Positions 34,603 to 43,410 of a stretch of DNA of 64,000 nucleotides are shown here, in pieces. A program made the translations under genes and the position numbers. The number at the start of each line of letters is the position of its first letter. The first letter of the stretch is position 1. Below the pieces are notes generated by a model that was not told the DNA's origin, did no database searches, and saw only the letters and a list, made by a program, of their open reading frames with translations. Origin of the DNA: Pedobacter cryoconitis (GTDB taxonomy: Bacteria; Bacteroidota; Bacteroidia; Sphingobacteriales; Sphingobacteriaceae); contig NZ_QLLR01000018.1 in NCBI RefSeq assembly GCF_003259615.1, positions 53,821-117,820 on the forward strand, in the 5' to 3' direction.

Positions 34603-36975
34603 TTAATTGAAATACACATAAGTTATACCATCGCCGCCTCTATCCGCATGCTCATCTTCTACCCTGTTAACCTGGCTGTATTTGCGCAGATATTCCCTGA
34701 TTAATTTCCGAAGAATACCGTCTCCTTTTCCATGAATCAGTTTAATAAAAGGAAAGCCCAGCATGATTGATTTATCCAGGTACTTCTCAACTTCCTGAAT
34801 TGCATTTTCGCCGCGCATTCCACGCAGATCCAGTTCAGCAGTAAAATTTCCAATCGCTTCAGACATTCTTCCGGAGAAAGAATTGCTCTGGACAACTTTC
34901 TTAGCCTGTTTATTGCTGATTTTCTGTACCCTGTCCTTTTTTACAACAGAACGAAGATCACCTAGTGCCAGCACTAAATTACCACGGTTAATTTCCATTA
35001 CCTGCCCCATTGTTTCCGTATTATTCAGCTGTACCCAATCTCCAACTTCAATAGCAGTAGTAGAGATCACGACCTTCTCAGGCTTCTTCTCTTCTTTAAC
35101 CTGATGCTGAACTAAACTCTTTTGCAGATCCTGTCTTAACTGTTTAGTTACTTCTTTATCAGCCTGATTCTCTTTGATACCAGCAATTGTATTTTCTACC
35201 AGCTTATTGGCATTTTTAATAATCGTCTGTGCTTCAAGCTTGGCCTCTTTAATCAATATTTTCCTGTTTTCTTCCAGAAACTGCTGTAACTCCTCGTTTT
35301 CTTTAACCAGGTTCTTTACTTTATTCTGCTGAAGGGATAACTGAATTTTAGTATCATAAATCTGTTTTTTCTCTCTTTCCAGATCTACCAGTAAGCTGTC
35401 AATTCTATTTTGATTTGTTCCTGTCTTTTCTCTTGCCAATATCAGTACCTCTTTCTGCAGGCCAATATTCTGTGCAATTTCAAAAGCATAAGAACTTCCG
35501 GGTTTACCTATTTCCAGTACATATAAAGGCTTCATCTTGTCATTGTCAAACAACATAGAAGCATTTTCCAGTCCCGGAGTATTTCCAGCAAATAATTTAA
35601 GATTTGAATAGTGAGTAGTCATTACCCCTCTTACTTTTTTGTTATTCAGTACTTCCAGTACAGCTTCGGCCATTGGCCCCCCAAACTGAGGATCTGTTCC
35701 AGTACCAAACTCATCAATCATCACCAATGATTTAGGCGTAGCATGGGCAACGAAATAACGCATTTTGGTTAAATGCGCACTGTAAGTACTCAAATCACTT
35801 TCTATACTTTGATCATCACCAATATCAGCAAAGATATTATCAAATATGCCTACCTCACTTGACTCATGCGCAGGAATCAGCAGCCCAGATTGCAGCATCA
35901 GCTGTAAAAGCCCTACTGTTTTCATACAAACTGATTTACCCCCCGCATTTGGCCCTGAAACCAATACGATCCTTAAATTTTCGTTCATATGAATATTAAG
36001 AGGCACTACTGTTTTCTTATCTTCTTTAAATGATAAGTATAACAAAGGATGTCTCGCATTGATCAGTTTAATACGTGGCTCAGCCACCAGTACAGGCATA
36101 TCTGCCTCTACCTCAATTGCAAATAAAGCTTTAGCCCTTACAAAATCCAGTTTCGTCAGGAAACCATGATAAGAAAGCAATAACGGCGTAAACGGTCTTA
36201 AATCATCGGTAAGGGCAATTAAAATACGGATGATTTCGCGCCTTTTATCAAATTCAAGATCTCTTATTTTATTATTCAGCGTGAATACCACTTCAGGCTC
36301 CATATACACGGTCTGTCCACTCGCAGACTCATCATGAATGAAACCTTTTAGCTTACGTTTATTCTCAGCCAGAATAGGAATACACATTCTTCCATCACGG
36401 ATCGTTAAACTTCCGTCTGCTACCCAGTTGCTGGCTACTGCCTGCTTATAAATAACATCCATCCGCTTACGGACTTCCTGTTCCCCTTTAGCAATATCCC
36501 CAATGATTTCCTGCAATTTAGAAGAAGCATTCGGTTTGATTTTCCCTTTAGGATCAAGGACAACTTCTATTTTCCGAAGGATGTTTTTTTCCACTGGCAA
36601 ATGCTCAAATAAAGCTTCCAGATTAGGATAAACATCTTTTCTTTCCTCAAAGAAACGTAATACTGAAAAAACAGTTTGTAAAGAGAGGTAGATTTGGAAT
36701 AACTCTTCCTCCATCAGGTAACTACCTTCTACCCTGACCTTTTCGGCCAATGATTTAATATCAAAAAAGGTACTGATCTGTAATGGCTCCTGGTTTTCCA
36801 GGATATTTTTAAACTCTTTAGTCTGTCTTAAAAACTTATTAATCTGATCAAATTTATTCATCACCTGCATTTTGCTGACCATATACTGTCCCATCGGACT
36901 CAGGCAATGCTTTAAGATGAGTTGTCTGACTTCACTGAAGCCAAGTCTATCTAAACAATTATCGGGATATATCAT
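34603..36975 (-). CDS. mutS2: Endonuclease MutS2
   Basis: A 790-residue protein. The MutS-type core (about 1-300) leads to an ABC ATPase with Walker A GPNAGGKS at 341-348 and Walker B MIDEFGTGTDPQFGGP. A coiled coil at about 520-625 follows, and the C-terminal Smr nuclease domain (about 715-790) contains LDLRGMRGENA and IHGKGDGILR. It lacks the mismatch-recognition domain of MutS. MutS2 acts against recombination and, in some bacteria, rescues collided ribosomes. It follows a DUF4296 lipoprotein gene after only two bases. Confidence 0.95.
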   Translation of the reverse strand: MIYPDNCLDRLGFSEVRQLILKHCLSPMGQYMVSKMQVMNKFDQINKFLRQTKEFKNILENQEPLQISTFFDIKSLAEKVRVEGSYLMEEELFQIYLSLQTVFSVLRFFEERKDVYPNLEALFEHLPVEKNILRKIEVVLDPKGKIKPNASSKLQEIIGDIAKGEQEVRKRMDVIYKQAVASNWVADGSLTIRDGRMCIPILAENKRKLKGFIHDESASGQTVYMEPEVVFTLNNKIRDLEFDKRREIIRILIALTDDLRPFTPLLLSYHGFLTKLDFVRAKALFAIEVEADMPVLVAEPRIKLINARHPLLYLSFKEDKKTVVPLNIHMNENLRIVLVSGPNAGGKSVCMKTVGLLQLMLQSGLLIPAHESSEVGIFDNIFADIGDDQSIESDLSTYSAHLTKMRYFVAHATPKSLVMIDEFGTGTDPQFGGPMAEAVLEVLNNKKVRGVMTTHYSNLKLFAGNTPGLENASMLFDNDKMKPLYVLEIGKPGSSYAFEIAQNIGLQKEVLILAREKTGTNQNRIDSLLVDLEREKKQIYDTKIQLSLQQNKVKNLVKENEELQQFLEENRKILIKEAKLEAQTIIKNANKLVENTIAGIKENQADKEVTKQLRQDLQKSLVQHQVKEEKKPEKVVISTTAIEVGDWVQLNNTETMGQVMEINRGNLVLALGDLRSVVKKDRVQKISNKQAKKVVQSNSFSGRMSEAIGNFTAELDLRGMRGENAIQEVEKYLDKSIMLGFPFIKLIHGKGDGILRKLIREYLRKYSQVNRVEDEHADRGGDGITYVYFN

Positions 36976-36977
36976 TT

Positions 36978-37616
36978 CTATTTATTCTTTTTAGCCGCAC
37001 TGGCATCGCTCTCCTTTTTCAGGGCCGCCGCCTCATCTGTACGCACTTTTAATTTTTTAGCCTCTTCCTTTTTCACCTTCTTCAATTCAATTACCCTGGT
37101 AAGACTATCTTTCTTTAATTTTCTGGCAACATCGGCCTTAGTCTTTTTAAGCAGTATCTCTGCCTTAGCCAGACTATCCTTTTTAGCAGCTGCTGCTCTG
37201 ATTACCCGCTTGGGGTCAGCTTTATCCAGGCTGTCTTTTTTTGCCTTTTCAATAGCTGCAAGCTTCTTTAAACGTTTCGCATTGATTTTATCTTCCTTCT
37301 CTTTTAACTTCTTTAATTTTCCAGTAATTTTTTCATACATCACATTCAGAACCTCAGGATGATCATAATAGTAATTCATACTTTTAGTATAAATCACAGA
37401 ATCTATCCCAAACTTCTTATAAATGCCTTTGTAATAAGCCGCACTGGTACTTTTCGCCGAATCTGCACTGGCAATAGTTGAAATATATCCGTCCACCATG
37501 TGGATGTCATATAAAACCTCCCCCATTTTTTCTGGCTGAACAATATCAGAAGGGATACCCGGCTTACATCCTCCTACGCCGATTAACAGCAGGCAAATGC
37601 ACAATAAATTTTTCAT
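36978..37616 (-). CDS. DUF4296 lipoprotein with Lys/Ala-rich tail
   Basis: A 212-residue lipoprotein: signal with LLIGVGGC lipobox (Cys about residue 17), a DUF4296 domain at about 20-105 (VQPEKMGEVLYDIHMVDGY ... AAYYKGIYKKFGIDSVIYTKSMNYY), and a highly charged Lys/Ala/Glu helical tail from about 105 to the end. The family is Bacteroidota-specific and of unknown function. It precedes mutS2 by two bases, so they are co-transcribed despite different cell compartments. The tail length probably varies among strains. Confidence 0.85.
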   Translation of the reverse strand: MKNLLCICLLLIGVGGCKPGIPSDIVQPEKMGEVLYDIHMVDGYISTIASADSAKSTSAAYYKGIYKKFGIDSVIYTKSMNYYYDHPEVLNVMYEKITGKLKKLKEKEDKINAKRLKKLAAIEKAKKDSLDKADPKRVIRAAAAKKDSLAKAEILLKKTKADVARKLKKDSLTRVIELKKVKKEEAKKLKVRTDEAAALKKESDASAAKKNK

Positions 37617-37687
37617 TGTTTATAAAACATTATTTTTTCCGTAGCTATTTAAGCTAAGGTTGTTAATTTTACCAAAAATACTGATAA

Positions 37688-38374
37688 ATGAGCATAGCAG
37701 ATAACTTATTAAAATATAAAACGGAATTAGAAGGGGAAAATGTCGAATTAATCGCCGTATCAAAATTCAATGATGCAGCAGCAGTTTTAGAGGCATACCA
37801 TGCAGGACAGCGTATTTTCGGGGAAAACATCGTTCAGGAATTAGTTGAAAAGCAAGAAGCCCTGCCTAAAGATATTGAATGGCACCTGATTGGACACCTT
37901 CAAACTAATAAAGTTAAATATATCGCTCCTTTCATCCAATTGATCCAATCTGTTGACAGCATAAAATTACTGGCAGAAATTAATAAACAAGCGGCAAAAA
38001 ATAACAGAGTAATTGACTGTTTGCTGCAAGTTTATATTGCTGATGAGGATACTAAATTTGGACTGGATCATGCAGAAACGATTGAACTCTTAAGATCAGA
38101 AGAATACCTTGCCATGAAAAATATCCGGATCACTGGTTTAATGGGTATTGCGACAAACAATGCAGTTGAAAAACAAACTAAAGATGAATTCCAGGAACTG
38201 AAAGTATTTTTTGATGGTATTAAAACCAGTTTTTTCAGAAAAGAAGATTCATTCAAGGAATTATCCATGGGAATGTCTGGAGATTACAAACTGGCAATCG
38301 AAGAAGGCAGTACCATGGTTAGAATAGGAAGCAGTATTTTTGGTGTAAGAAAAATCAAACATTATAAAGCATAA
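37688..38374 (+). CDS. yggS: YggS-family PLP homeostasis protein
   Basis: A 228-residue single-domain PLP-binding barrel. The PLP lysine is in LIAVSKFN at the N-terminus; GENIVQELVEK, WHLIGHLQTNKVKYI and ELSMGMSGDYKLAIEEGSTMVRIGSSIFG are diagnostic. The protein has no known enzymatic activity and controls free PLP and amino-acid pools. It heads a four-gene plus-strand operon with GNAT, aspartate kinase and a methyltransferase. Confidence 0.94.
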   Translation: MSIADNLLKYKTELEGENVELIAVSKFNDAAAVLEAYHAGQRIFGENIVQELVEKQEALPKDIEWHLIGHLQTNKVKYIAPFIQLIQSVDSIKLLAEINKQAAKNNRVIDCLLQVYIADEDTKFGLDHAETIELLRSEEYLAMKNIRITGLMGIATNNAVEKQTKDEFQELKVFFDGIKTSFFRKEDSFKELSMGMSGDYKLAIEEGSTMVRIGSSIFGVRKIKHYKA

Positions 38375-38378
38375 GCTA

Positions 38379-38837
38379 ATGGATATTCAACTCAGGTTCG
38401 CAGTAAAAGAAGATTGCCCGCGTTTACTGGAGCTAATTAATGAATTGGCAGTTTATGAAAAAGCACCGGAAGAAGTTACAGTTACCTTAGCTGAATTTGA
38501 GGATGCCGGATTCGGGGCACAGCCTGTCTGGAAAGCTTTTGTAGCAGAAGATGCGACAGGAATTCTGGGTTTTGCACTCTATTATACCAGGTACTCAACC
38601 TGGAAAGGCTGCCGTTTATACCTGGAAGATTTCATCGTTACAGAAAGTCAGAGAGGAAAAGGACTAGGAAAAATCCTTTTTGAAAGAGTAATGCAGGAGG
38701 CCAGGGATAAAAATTATAACGGCATGACCTGGCAGGTGCTGGACTGGAACGAGCCCGCTATCAATTTCTATAATAAATATAATACTCAGATTGAGACAGG
38801 ATGGTTAAATGCGTCTTTTAATAAAGACCAGCTTTAA
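38379..38837 (+). CDS. GNAT family N-acetyltransferase
   Basis: A 152-residue acetyltransferase. The acetyl-CoA loop is seen in VTESQRGKGLGKILF and the C-terminal WQVLDWNEPAINFYNKYN is typical of the diamine/thialysine acetyltransferase branch. The likely acceptor is a small amine, but this is inferred. It begins 4 bases after yggS and ends 19 bases before the aspartate kinase gene. Confidence 0.85.
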   Translation: MDIQLRFAVKEDCPRLLELINELAVYEKAPEEVTVTLAEFEDAGFGAQPVWKAFVAEDATGILGFALYYTRYSTWKGCRLYLEDFIVTESQRGKGLGKILFERVMQEARDKNYNGMTWQVLDWNEPAINFYNKYNTQIETGWLNASFNKDQL

Positions 38838-38856
38838 AAACAATTTCAAATAAAAA

Positions 38857-40131
38857 ATGCAGGTATTTAAATTCGGGGGAGCTTCTGTCGTGAATGCAGA
38901 AGCAGTAAAGAATCTTGTTGCTATTATTCAGCAGGCTGAAAAAGAAAATTTACTGATCGTAGTTTCTGCGATGGGAAAAATGACCAATAAACTAGAGCTG
39001 CTTTCCAATGCTTATATCCACGGACAAGAAAACACACATCAATTACTCGATGAAGTCAAAGCTTATCATTTCAATATCCTAAATGAGCTGTTTGATAACC
39101 ATAGTCATCCCGTATTTAATGATGTCGCTAATACCTTTGTAGAAATCGAATGGTTATTAGAAGAAGAAGCAAGTGACGCACCAGATTATATTTATGATCA
39201 GATCGTCTCTATCGGTGAAGTAGTTTCTACCAAAATTGTAGCTGCTTACCTCAATGAAAGCAATATTTATGCAGTCTGGGCAGATGCCAGAAACTTCATT
39301 AAAACTGACAATACTTATCGCGAAGGACAAGTAGACTGGGATAAAACAGAAATAGAAGTCCAACGTAACCTTGTTCCATTATTGAAGAAAAGCATTGTAG
39401 TTACCCAGGGATTTATTGGCGGTACCAGTGAAAACTTTACCACTACATTAGGCAGAGAAGGATCAGATTATTCAGCAGCCATTTTCTGTGCCTGTCTGAA
39501 TGCGACGGCACTTACGATCTGGAAAGATGTACCCGGGGTATTAAATGCAGATCCTAAATGGTTTGATGAAACAGAACGCATTCCTCAGCTTTCCTATCAT
39601 GATGCCATTGAACTTACTTATTACGGTGCAACAGTGATCCACCCGAAAACTATCAAACCTCTTCAAAATAAGAATATCCCTTTGTATGTAAAATCATTTC
39701 TTCATCCAACCAGTGAAGGAACAGTAATTAACGGCATTAACAGTGAACTGCCGGTGCCCTCCTTCATTTTCAAAGTGAACCAGGTGCTGATTTCTATCTT
39801 ACCAAAGGATTTCTCTTTCATTATTGAAGAAAATCTGAGTGATATATTCAGCCTGTTTCATAAACACAAGGTAAAAGTAAATACAATGCTCAATTCAGCA
39901 TTGAGCTTCTCTGTAAGCGTAGATCACGAAGAAGAAAAGATAAACAACCTGATTCAGGATTTATCAATCTTGTATAAAGTAAAATATAACGAAGGACTAG
40001 AGCTGGTAACTATTCGTTACTATAACCAGGATACGATCAATAGAGTGACCCTCCACAAAGATATTTTGCTGGAAGTAAAAAGCCGTCATACCTGCCAGAT
40101 TGTAATGAAAGACAAATCAACTATTGAATAA
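38857..40131 (+). CDS. Aspartate kinase
   Basis: A 424-residue aspartokinase that makes aspartyl phosphate for Lys, Thr and Met synthesis. The N-terminal KFGGASV (usual KFGGTSV) and LGREGSDYSAA with WKDVPGVLNADP form the kinase site. C-terminal residues about 300-420 form two ACT-like regulatory domains, so feedback control is expected. In this phylum a bifunctional form fused to homoserine dehydrogenase is common; this one is not fused. It overlaps the next gene by 8 bases. Confidence 0.9.
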   Translation: MQVFKFGGASVVNAEAVKNLVAIIQQAEKENLLIVVSAMGKMTNKLELLSNAYIHGQENTHQLLDEVKAYHFNILNELFDNHSHPVFNDVANTFVEIEWLLEEEASDAPDYIYDQIVSIGEVVSTKIVAAYLNESNIYAVWADARNFIKTDNTYREGQVDWDKTEIEVQRNLVPLLKKSIVVTQGFIGGTSENFTTTLGREGSDYSAAIFCACLNATALTIWKDVPGVLNADPKWFDETERIPQLSYHDAIELTYYGATVIHPKTIKPLQNKNIPLYVKSFLHPTSEGTVINGINSELPVPSFIFKVNQVLISILPKDFSFIIEENLSDIFSLFHKHKVKVNTMLNSALSFSVSVDHEEEKINNLIQDLSILYKVKYNEGLELVTIRYYNQDTINRVTLHKDILLEVKSRHTCQIVMKDKSTIE

Positions 40132-41305
40132 GCGACTTACAGAACAGACCGTTCAGGATTATATCCATGACAATTTAAACGCAGATGTGCATAAAATTGC
40201 CCTGGCCAAAAGCCCTTTTCCAGAGGTTACGGGAAAAGAACTGGCCAATCAGATTGCGTCCAGAAAAAAGTCATTCCGTAAATTGCCAACCTGGTTTAAT
40301 ACCGATTACATTTACTACCCGCCCTTGTTATCAGTAGAACAATGTTCTTCAGAAATTACCGCTGCTTATAAAGCTGGTTTAGCCACAGGAAGTTCAATAA
40401 TTGATCTGACAGGTGGTTATGGTGTAGATAGTTATTACTTCTCCCAAAAACTAAAATCCGTTACCCACTGTGAAATCAATGAAGAACTCTCTGCGATTGC
40501 CAGTTATAACGGAGTTTTACTAAAGCAGGAAAACGTACAGTTTATTTCCGGGGATGGCCTGGAGTTCTTAAAAACTACCACTCAGGAATTTGATTGCGTT
40601 TATATTGATCCTGCCAGAAGAAGCAGTTCCGGAAAAGTCTTTATGCTCAAAGACTGTACACCAGATATTGTAGAAAATCTCAGCCTGTTATTATCAAAAG
40701 TAAAACGAATACTTCTTAAAACTGCCCCCTTGTTAGATCTCAGCGCAGGATTAAAAGAACTGGATCATGTGGCTGAAATACATATTGTGAGCGTTAAAAA
40801 CGAATGCAAAGAATTGATCTGGGTGATTGAAAGAGATTTTGAAGGTTCCCCGGGTATTATTTGCAGCACTTTAAACACTACCCAAAAGCAGTTCAGATTT
40901 ACTCAAGGTGAAGAAGGAACAACTGCTATTACAGGCGCTGTTATTCCAGGACAATATTTATATGAACCTGATGTAGCACTTTTAAAAAGCGGTGCTTTCA
41001 ATTTGATTGCAGAAAGGTATCAGCTGCAAAAATTTCATCACCAAACTCAGCTTTATACTTCTGCTGTTGTTCATCCGGAGTTTCCGGGAAGGATATTTCA
41101 GGTTAACGAAGTGATTTCTGCAGCAAAAATAAAAAAGGAAAAAAATCTGGTTGGAAATGTAATTGTCAGAAACTATCCCGACAAGGCAGCTACCCTGGTT
41201 GATAAATATCATATTAAACCTGATGATACAGCGTTCATCATTTTTACACAAAGTAGTACTGCAGGTAAAATTATTATTAAAAGTACAATTCTACAGCACT
41301 ACTAA
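40124..41305 (+). CDS. Class I SAM-dependent methyltransferase with THUMP-like domain
   Basis: A 393-residue protein. The start must be the TTG at 40124, because in-frame stops occur at 40103 and 40106 and no ATG lies between. The SAM-binding strand is IIDLTGGYGVDSYYFS and the catalytic-type segment is VYIDPARRSSSGKVFM. A C-terminal domain resembles the PG_1098/THUMP-like family, which suggests RNA as the substrate. The gene is the last of the yggS operon and overlaps the aspartate kinase gene. Confidence 0.82.
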   Translation: MNKRLTEQTVQDYIHDNLNADVHKIALAKSPFPEVTGKELANQIASRKKSFRKLPTWFNTDYIYYPPLLSVEQCSSEITAAYKAGLATGSSIIDLTGGYGVDSYYFSQKLKSVTHCEINEELSAIASYNGVLLKQENVQFISGDGLEFLKTTTQEFDCVYIDPARRSSSGKVFMLKDCTPDIVENLSLLLSKVKRILLKTAPLLDLSAGLKELDHVAEIHIVSVKNECKELIWVIERDFEGSPGIICSTLNTTQKQFRFTQGEEGTTAITGAVIPGQYLYEPDVALLKSGAFNLIAERYQLQKFHHQTQLYTSAVVHPEFPGRIFQVNEVISAAKIKKEKNLVGNVIVRNYPDKAATLVDKYHIKPDDTAFIIFTQSSTAGKIIIKSTILQHY

Positions 41306-41313
41306 TACGTAAA

Positions 41314-41381
41314 AAGCCTCCCGTAATAAACTACCCAAATAAGTGTCTTACTTTTTAGCGGCAGTCCATCACAGGAGGCTT
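41314..41381. terminator. Paired arms AAGCCTCC / GGAGGCTT with a 52-base loop
   Basis: The 8-bp arms are at 41314-41321 and 41374-41381, between the convergent methyltransferase and cold-shock genes. The left arm follows an A run (T run on the minus strand). The loop is unusually long for a simple terminator and may hold its own structure. Confidence 0.4.
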
Positions 41382-41406
41382 CAATTATTTAGCAGCAAGA
41401 CTAAAT

Positions 41407-41604
41407 TTATATCTTTTTTACGTTTATCGCTTGTAAGCCCTTCTTCCCTTCAGTAATATCAAACTCAACATTATCATTTTCCTGAAGACTCTCAATACCG
41501 CCTATAACGTCTTTGAAATGGACAAAAATATCCTTGTTTCCTTCGTAAATTAAAAATCCATAGCCTTTCTGCGTATTAAACCATTTTACTTTTCCCGTAC
41601 TCAT
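41407..41604 (-). CDS. Cold-shock protein (CspA family)
   Basis: A 65-residue single OB-fold protein. RNA-binding motifs RNP1 (KGYGFL) and RNP2 (DIFVHF) are intact, and GKVKWFN begins the first strand. It binds single-stranded RNA/DNA as a chaperone. It is a single-gene unit, 79 bases after the peroxiredoxin-like gene on the same strand. Confidence 0.95.
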   Translation of the reverse strand: MSTGKVKWFNTQKGYGFLIYEGNKDIFVHFKDVIGGIESLQENDNVEFDITEGKKGLQAINVKKI

Positions 41605-41683
41605 AGTATTTAAGTATAAAAATTAATATTTCTTTAAATTATCAATTATATCAAACTTAAAGAAAAGCAACAAGTTTTAAAAA

Positions 41684-42319
41684 TTATTTATTTGGTTGTG
41701 GAGTAGTTCTTAAATAAGGTTTAATCACCTGATGTCCCTTCGGAAACTTAGCAGGAATATCTTCTGTTTTAATACTATTCATCACGACAACATCATCCCC
41801 ATCTTTCCAATCTGCAGGCGTAGCCACACTATATTTAGCTGTCAGCTGCAATGAATCAATAACTCTCAATACTTCTGTAAAATTCCTGCCTGTTGAAGCC
41901 GGGTAAGTCAGCATTAACTTCACCTTTTTATCAGGAGAAATCACGAATAGTGAACGTACTGTTAAGGTTTCAGAAGCATTCGGATGGATCATATCATACA
42001 GATCAGCGATCTTTTTATCCTCATCTGCTATAATTGGAAACTCAACATTGGTATCCTGCGTTTCATTAATGTCCTGTATCCAGCCCTTGTGTGATTCTAC
42101 AGAGTCCACACTTAGCGCAATCACCTTCACATCTCTTTTCTCAAATTCTCCTTTAAGCGAAGCAGTACGCCCCAATTCTGTTGTACATACCGGAGTATAA
42201 TCAGCAGGATGTGAAAAAATCACTCCCCAGCTATCGCCAAGAAACTCATAAAAATCTATATCACCAATTGATGTTTTAGCTTTAAAATTTGGAGCGGTAT
42301 CTCCTATTCTGATACTCAT
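41684..42319 (-). CDS. Peroxiredoxin, 1-Cys (Prx6) type
   Basis: A 211-residue cytoplasmic peroxidase. I start at the ATG at 42319 (MSIRIGDTAPNFKA), which matches the family; the frame is open to 42352 without homology. The peroxidatic Cys is in HPADYTPVCTTELG. The long C-terminal part with SLFVISPDKKVKLMLTYPASTGRNF is typical of Prx6, which reduces hydroperoxides with an external thiol. It stands alone; the start lies just after a run of T/A that may contain its promoter. Confidence 0.92.
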   Translation of the reverse strand: MSIRIGDTAPNFKAKTSIGDIDFYEFLGDSWGVIFSHPADYTPVCTTELGRTASLKGEFEKRDVKVIALSVDSVESHKGWIQDINETQDTNVEFPIIADEDKKIADLYDMIHPNASETLTVRSLFVISPDKKVKLMLTYPASTGRNFTEVLRVIDSLQLTAKYSVATPADWKDGDDVVVMNSIKTEDIPAKFPKGHQVIKPYLRTTPQPNK

Positions 42320-42425
42320 AATCTTATTATTTTTTGATTTTAAATCGAACAATTATATCTGTCTGCAAACACTACTAATATAGTAGTATATTATTAATAA
42401 TCTCCAACATTTATATTTAATGATG

Positions 42426-43340
42426 TCAATCAAACAATGTGGGTTGAAATGATATTCCCGGAATATTAAGCCCTAACTGCTCATTAAACACCTTTACAGT
42501 ATGCGCAGCTAAAAGAGGTGTATCTAGTTCATCATGCTGGTGCAGGAAAAAGTAAACCTTCTGCAGCCCTTTCTCCTGCCATAACTTAAGCCTTGCCCCC
42601 CACTCCTCAATCCTATCGAAATCACTCTTTTTGTGTGCACTGCCATTTCCTATAAACCTGATAAATACTTCAGGAATAGTTACCTCCATATGTACCAGAT
42701 CTCTTCTTCCACTTACATCCGTAATTACAGCTCCCTTTTTTGTAGCTGTAAAGAGTTCAAAAACCTCTTTCCTGATTACCGGATCAGCAAACCACTGTTC
42801 ATGCCTCAGTTCAACAAAAATCCTTGGTTCTGTGGGAAGAAATTTAAGATAATCTGATAAAACTGGCAAATTTTTCACACTAAAGCTTTCACTTAGCTGT
42901 AAAAAGCAAGTCCCTAATGTATCCCCGAATTCAGCAACTGCTTTCAAATATTCAGCCGTACTCTGCTCTGATCCTATCAATCTTTGATCATGACTGATAA
43001 TTTTGGGAAATTTAGGGCAAAATAAGAAATCACCAGGCGCATTATCTGAAACTTTTTTCCTCCATTTACGCACAGACTCTACAGCAGGAATCTGGTAGTA
43101 AGCCGCATTTAATTCTATCGCATTAAAATGTTTTGCATATTGATCCAGAAAATCTGCTTCTTTAGTTTTGGGCGGATAAATTAATCCTACCCATTCCTTC
43201 CGGCCCCATTTTGCACATCCTATAAAGACTTCAGCCTTACCAGGCCGGCCATTTAAGACTTTCAAAGTCTGCTGTCCATCCTCAGGCAATGTAAAATCTA
43301 TCTCCTTAACCTGGTCTGAAGTTACTTTTCCAAATTCCAT
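42426..43340 (-). CDS. DUF72 domain protein (TIM-barrel)
   Basis: A 304-residue protein. The start is the ATG at 43340 (MEFGKVTSDQ); the open frame up to 43373 crosses a terminator and is not used. DUF72 is recognised by VFIGCAKWGRKEWVGLIYPP, YAKHFNAIELNAAYY, FCPKFPKIISHD, FVELRHEQWF and VYFFLHQHDE. The fold is a TIM-barrel and the role is unproven. It is a single-gene unit isolated by the upstream terminator at 43359-43393. Confidence 0.88.
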   Translation of the reverse strand: MEFGKVTSDQVKEIDFTLPEDGQQTLKVLNGRPGKAEVFIGCAKWGRKEWVGLIYPPKTKEADFLDQYAKHFNAIELNAAYYQIPAVESVRKWRKKVSDNAPGDFLFCPKFPKIISHDQRLIGSEQSTAEYLKAVAEFGDTLGTCFLQLSESFSVKNLPVLSDYLKFLPTEPRIFVELRHEQWFADPVIRKEVFELFTATKKGAVITDVSGRRDLVHMEVTIPEVFIRFIGNGSAHKKSDFDRIEEWGARLKLWQEKGLQKVYFFLHQHDELDTPLLAAHTVKVFNEQLGLNIPGISFQPTLFD

Positions 43341-43358
43341 AAAATTGGCTTTAAAAAC

Positions 43359-43393
43359 AAAACCCCGAAACAAGCATTATGTTTCGGGGTTTT
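43359..43393 (-). terminator. Intrinsic terminator after the membrane protease gene
   Basis: A 13-bp perfect stem (AAAACCCCGAAAC and complement), with a T run on the minus strand. It ends the sigma/protease operon. Confidence 0.92.
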
Positions 43394-43410
43394 TCAAAAA
43401 AGCATTTCGC

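Noticed and set aside
43341..43373. Longer DUF72 start
   Set aside because: The extra codons lie in the terminator hairpin of the upstream operon.
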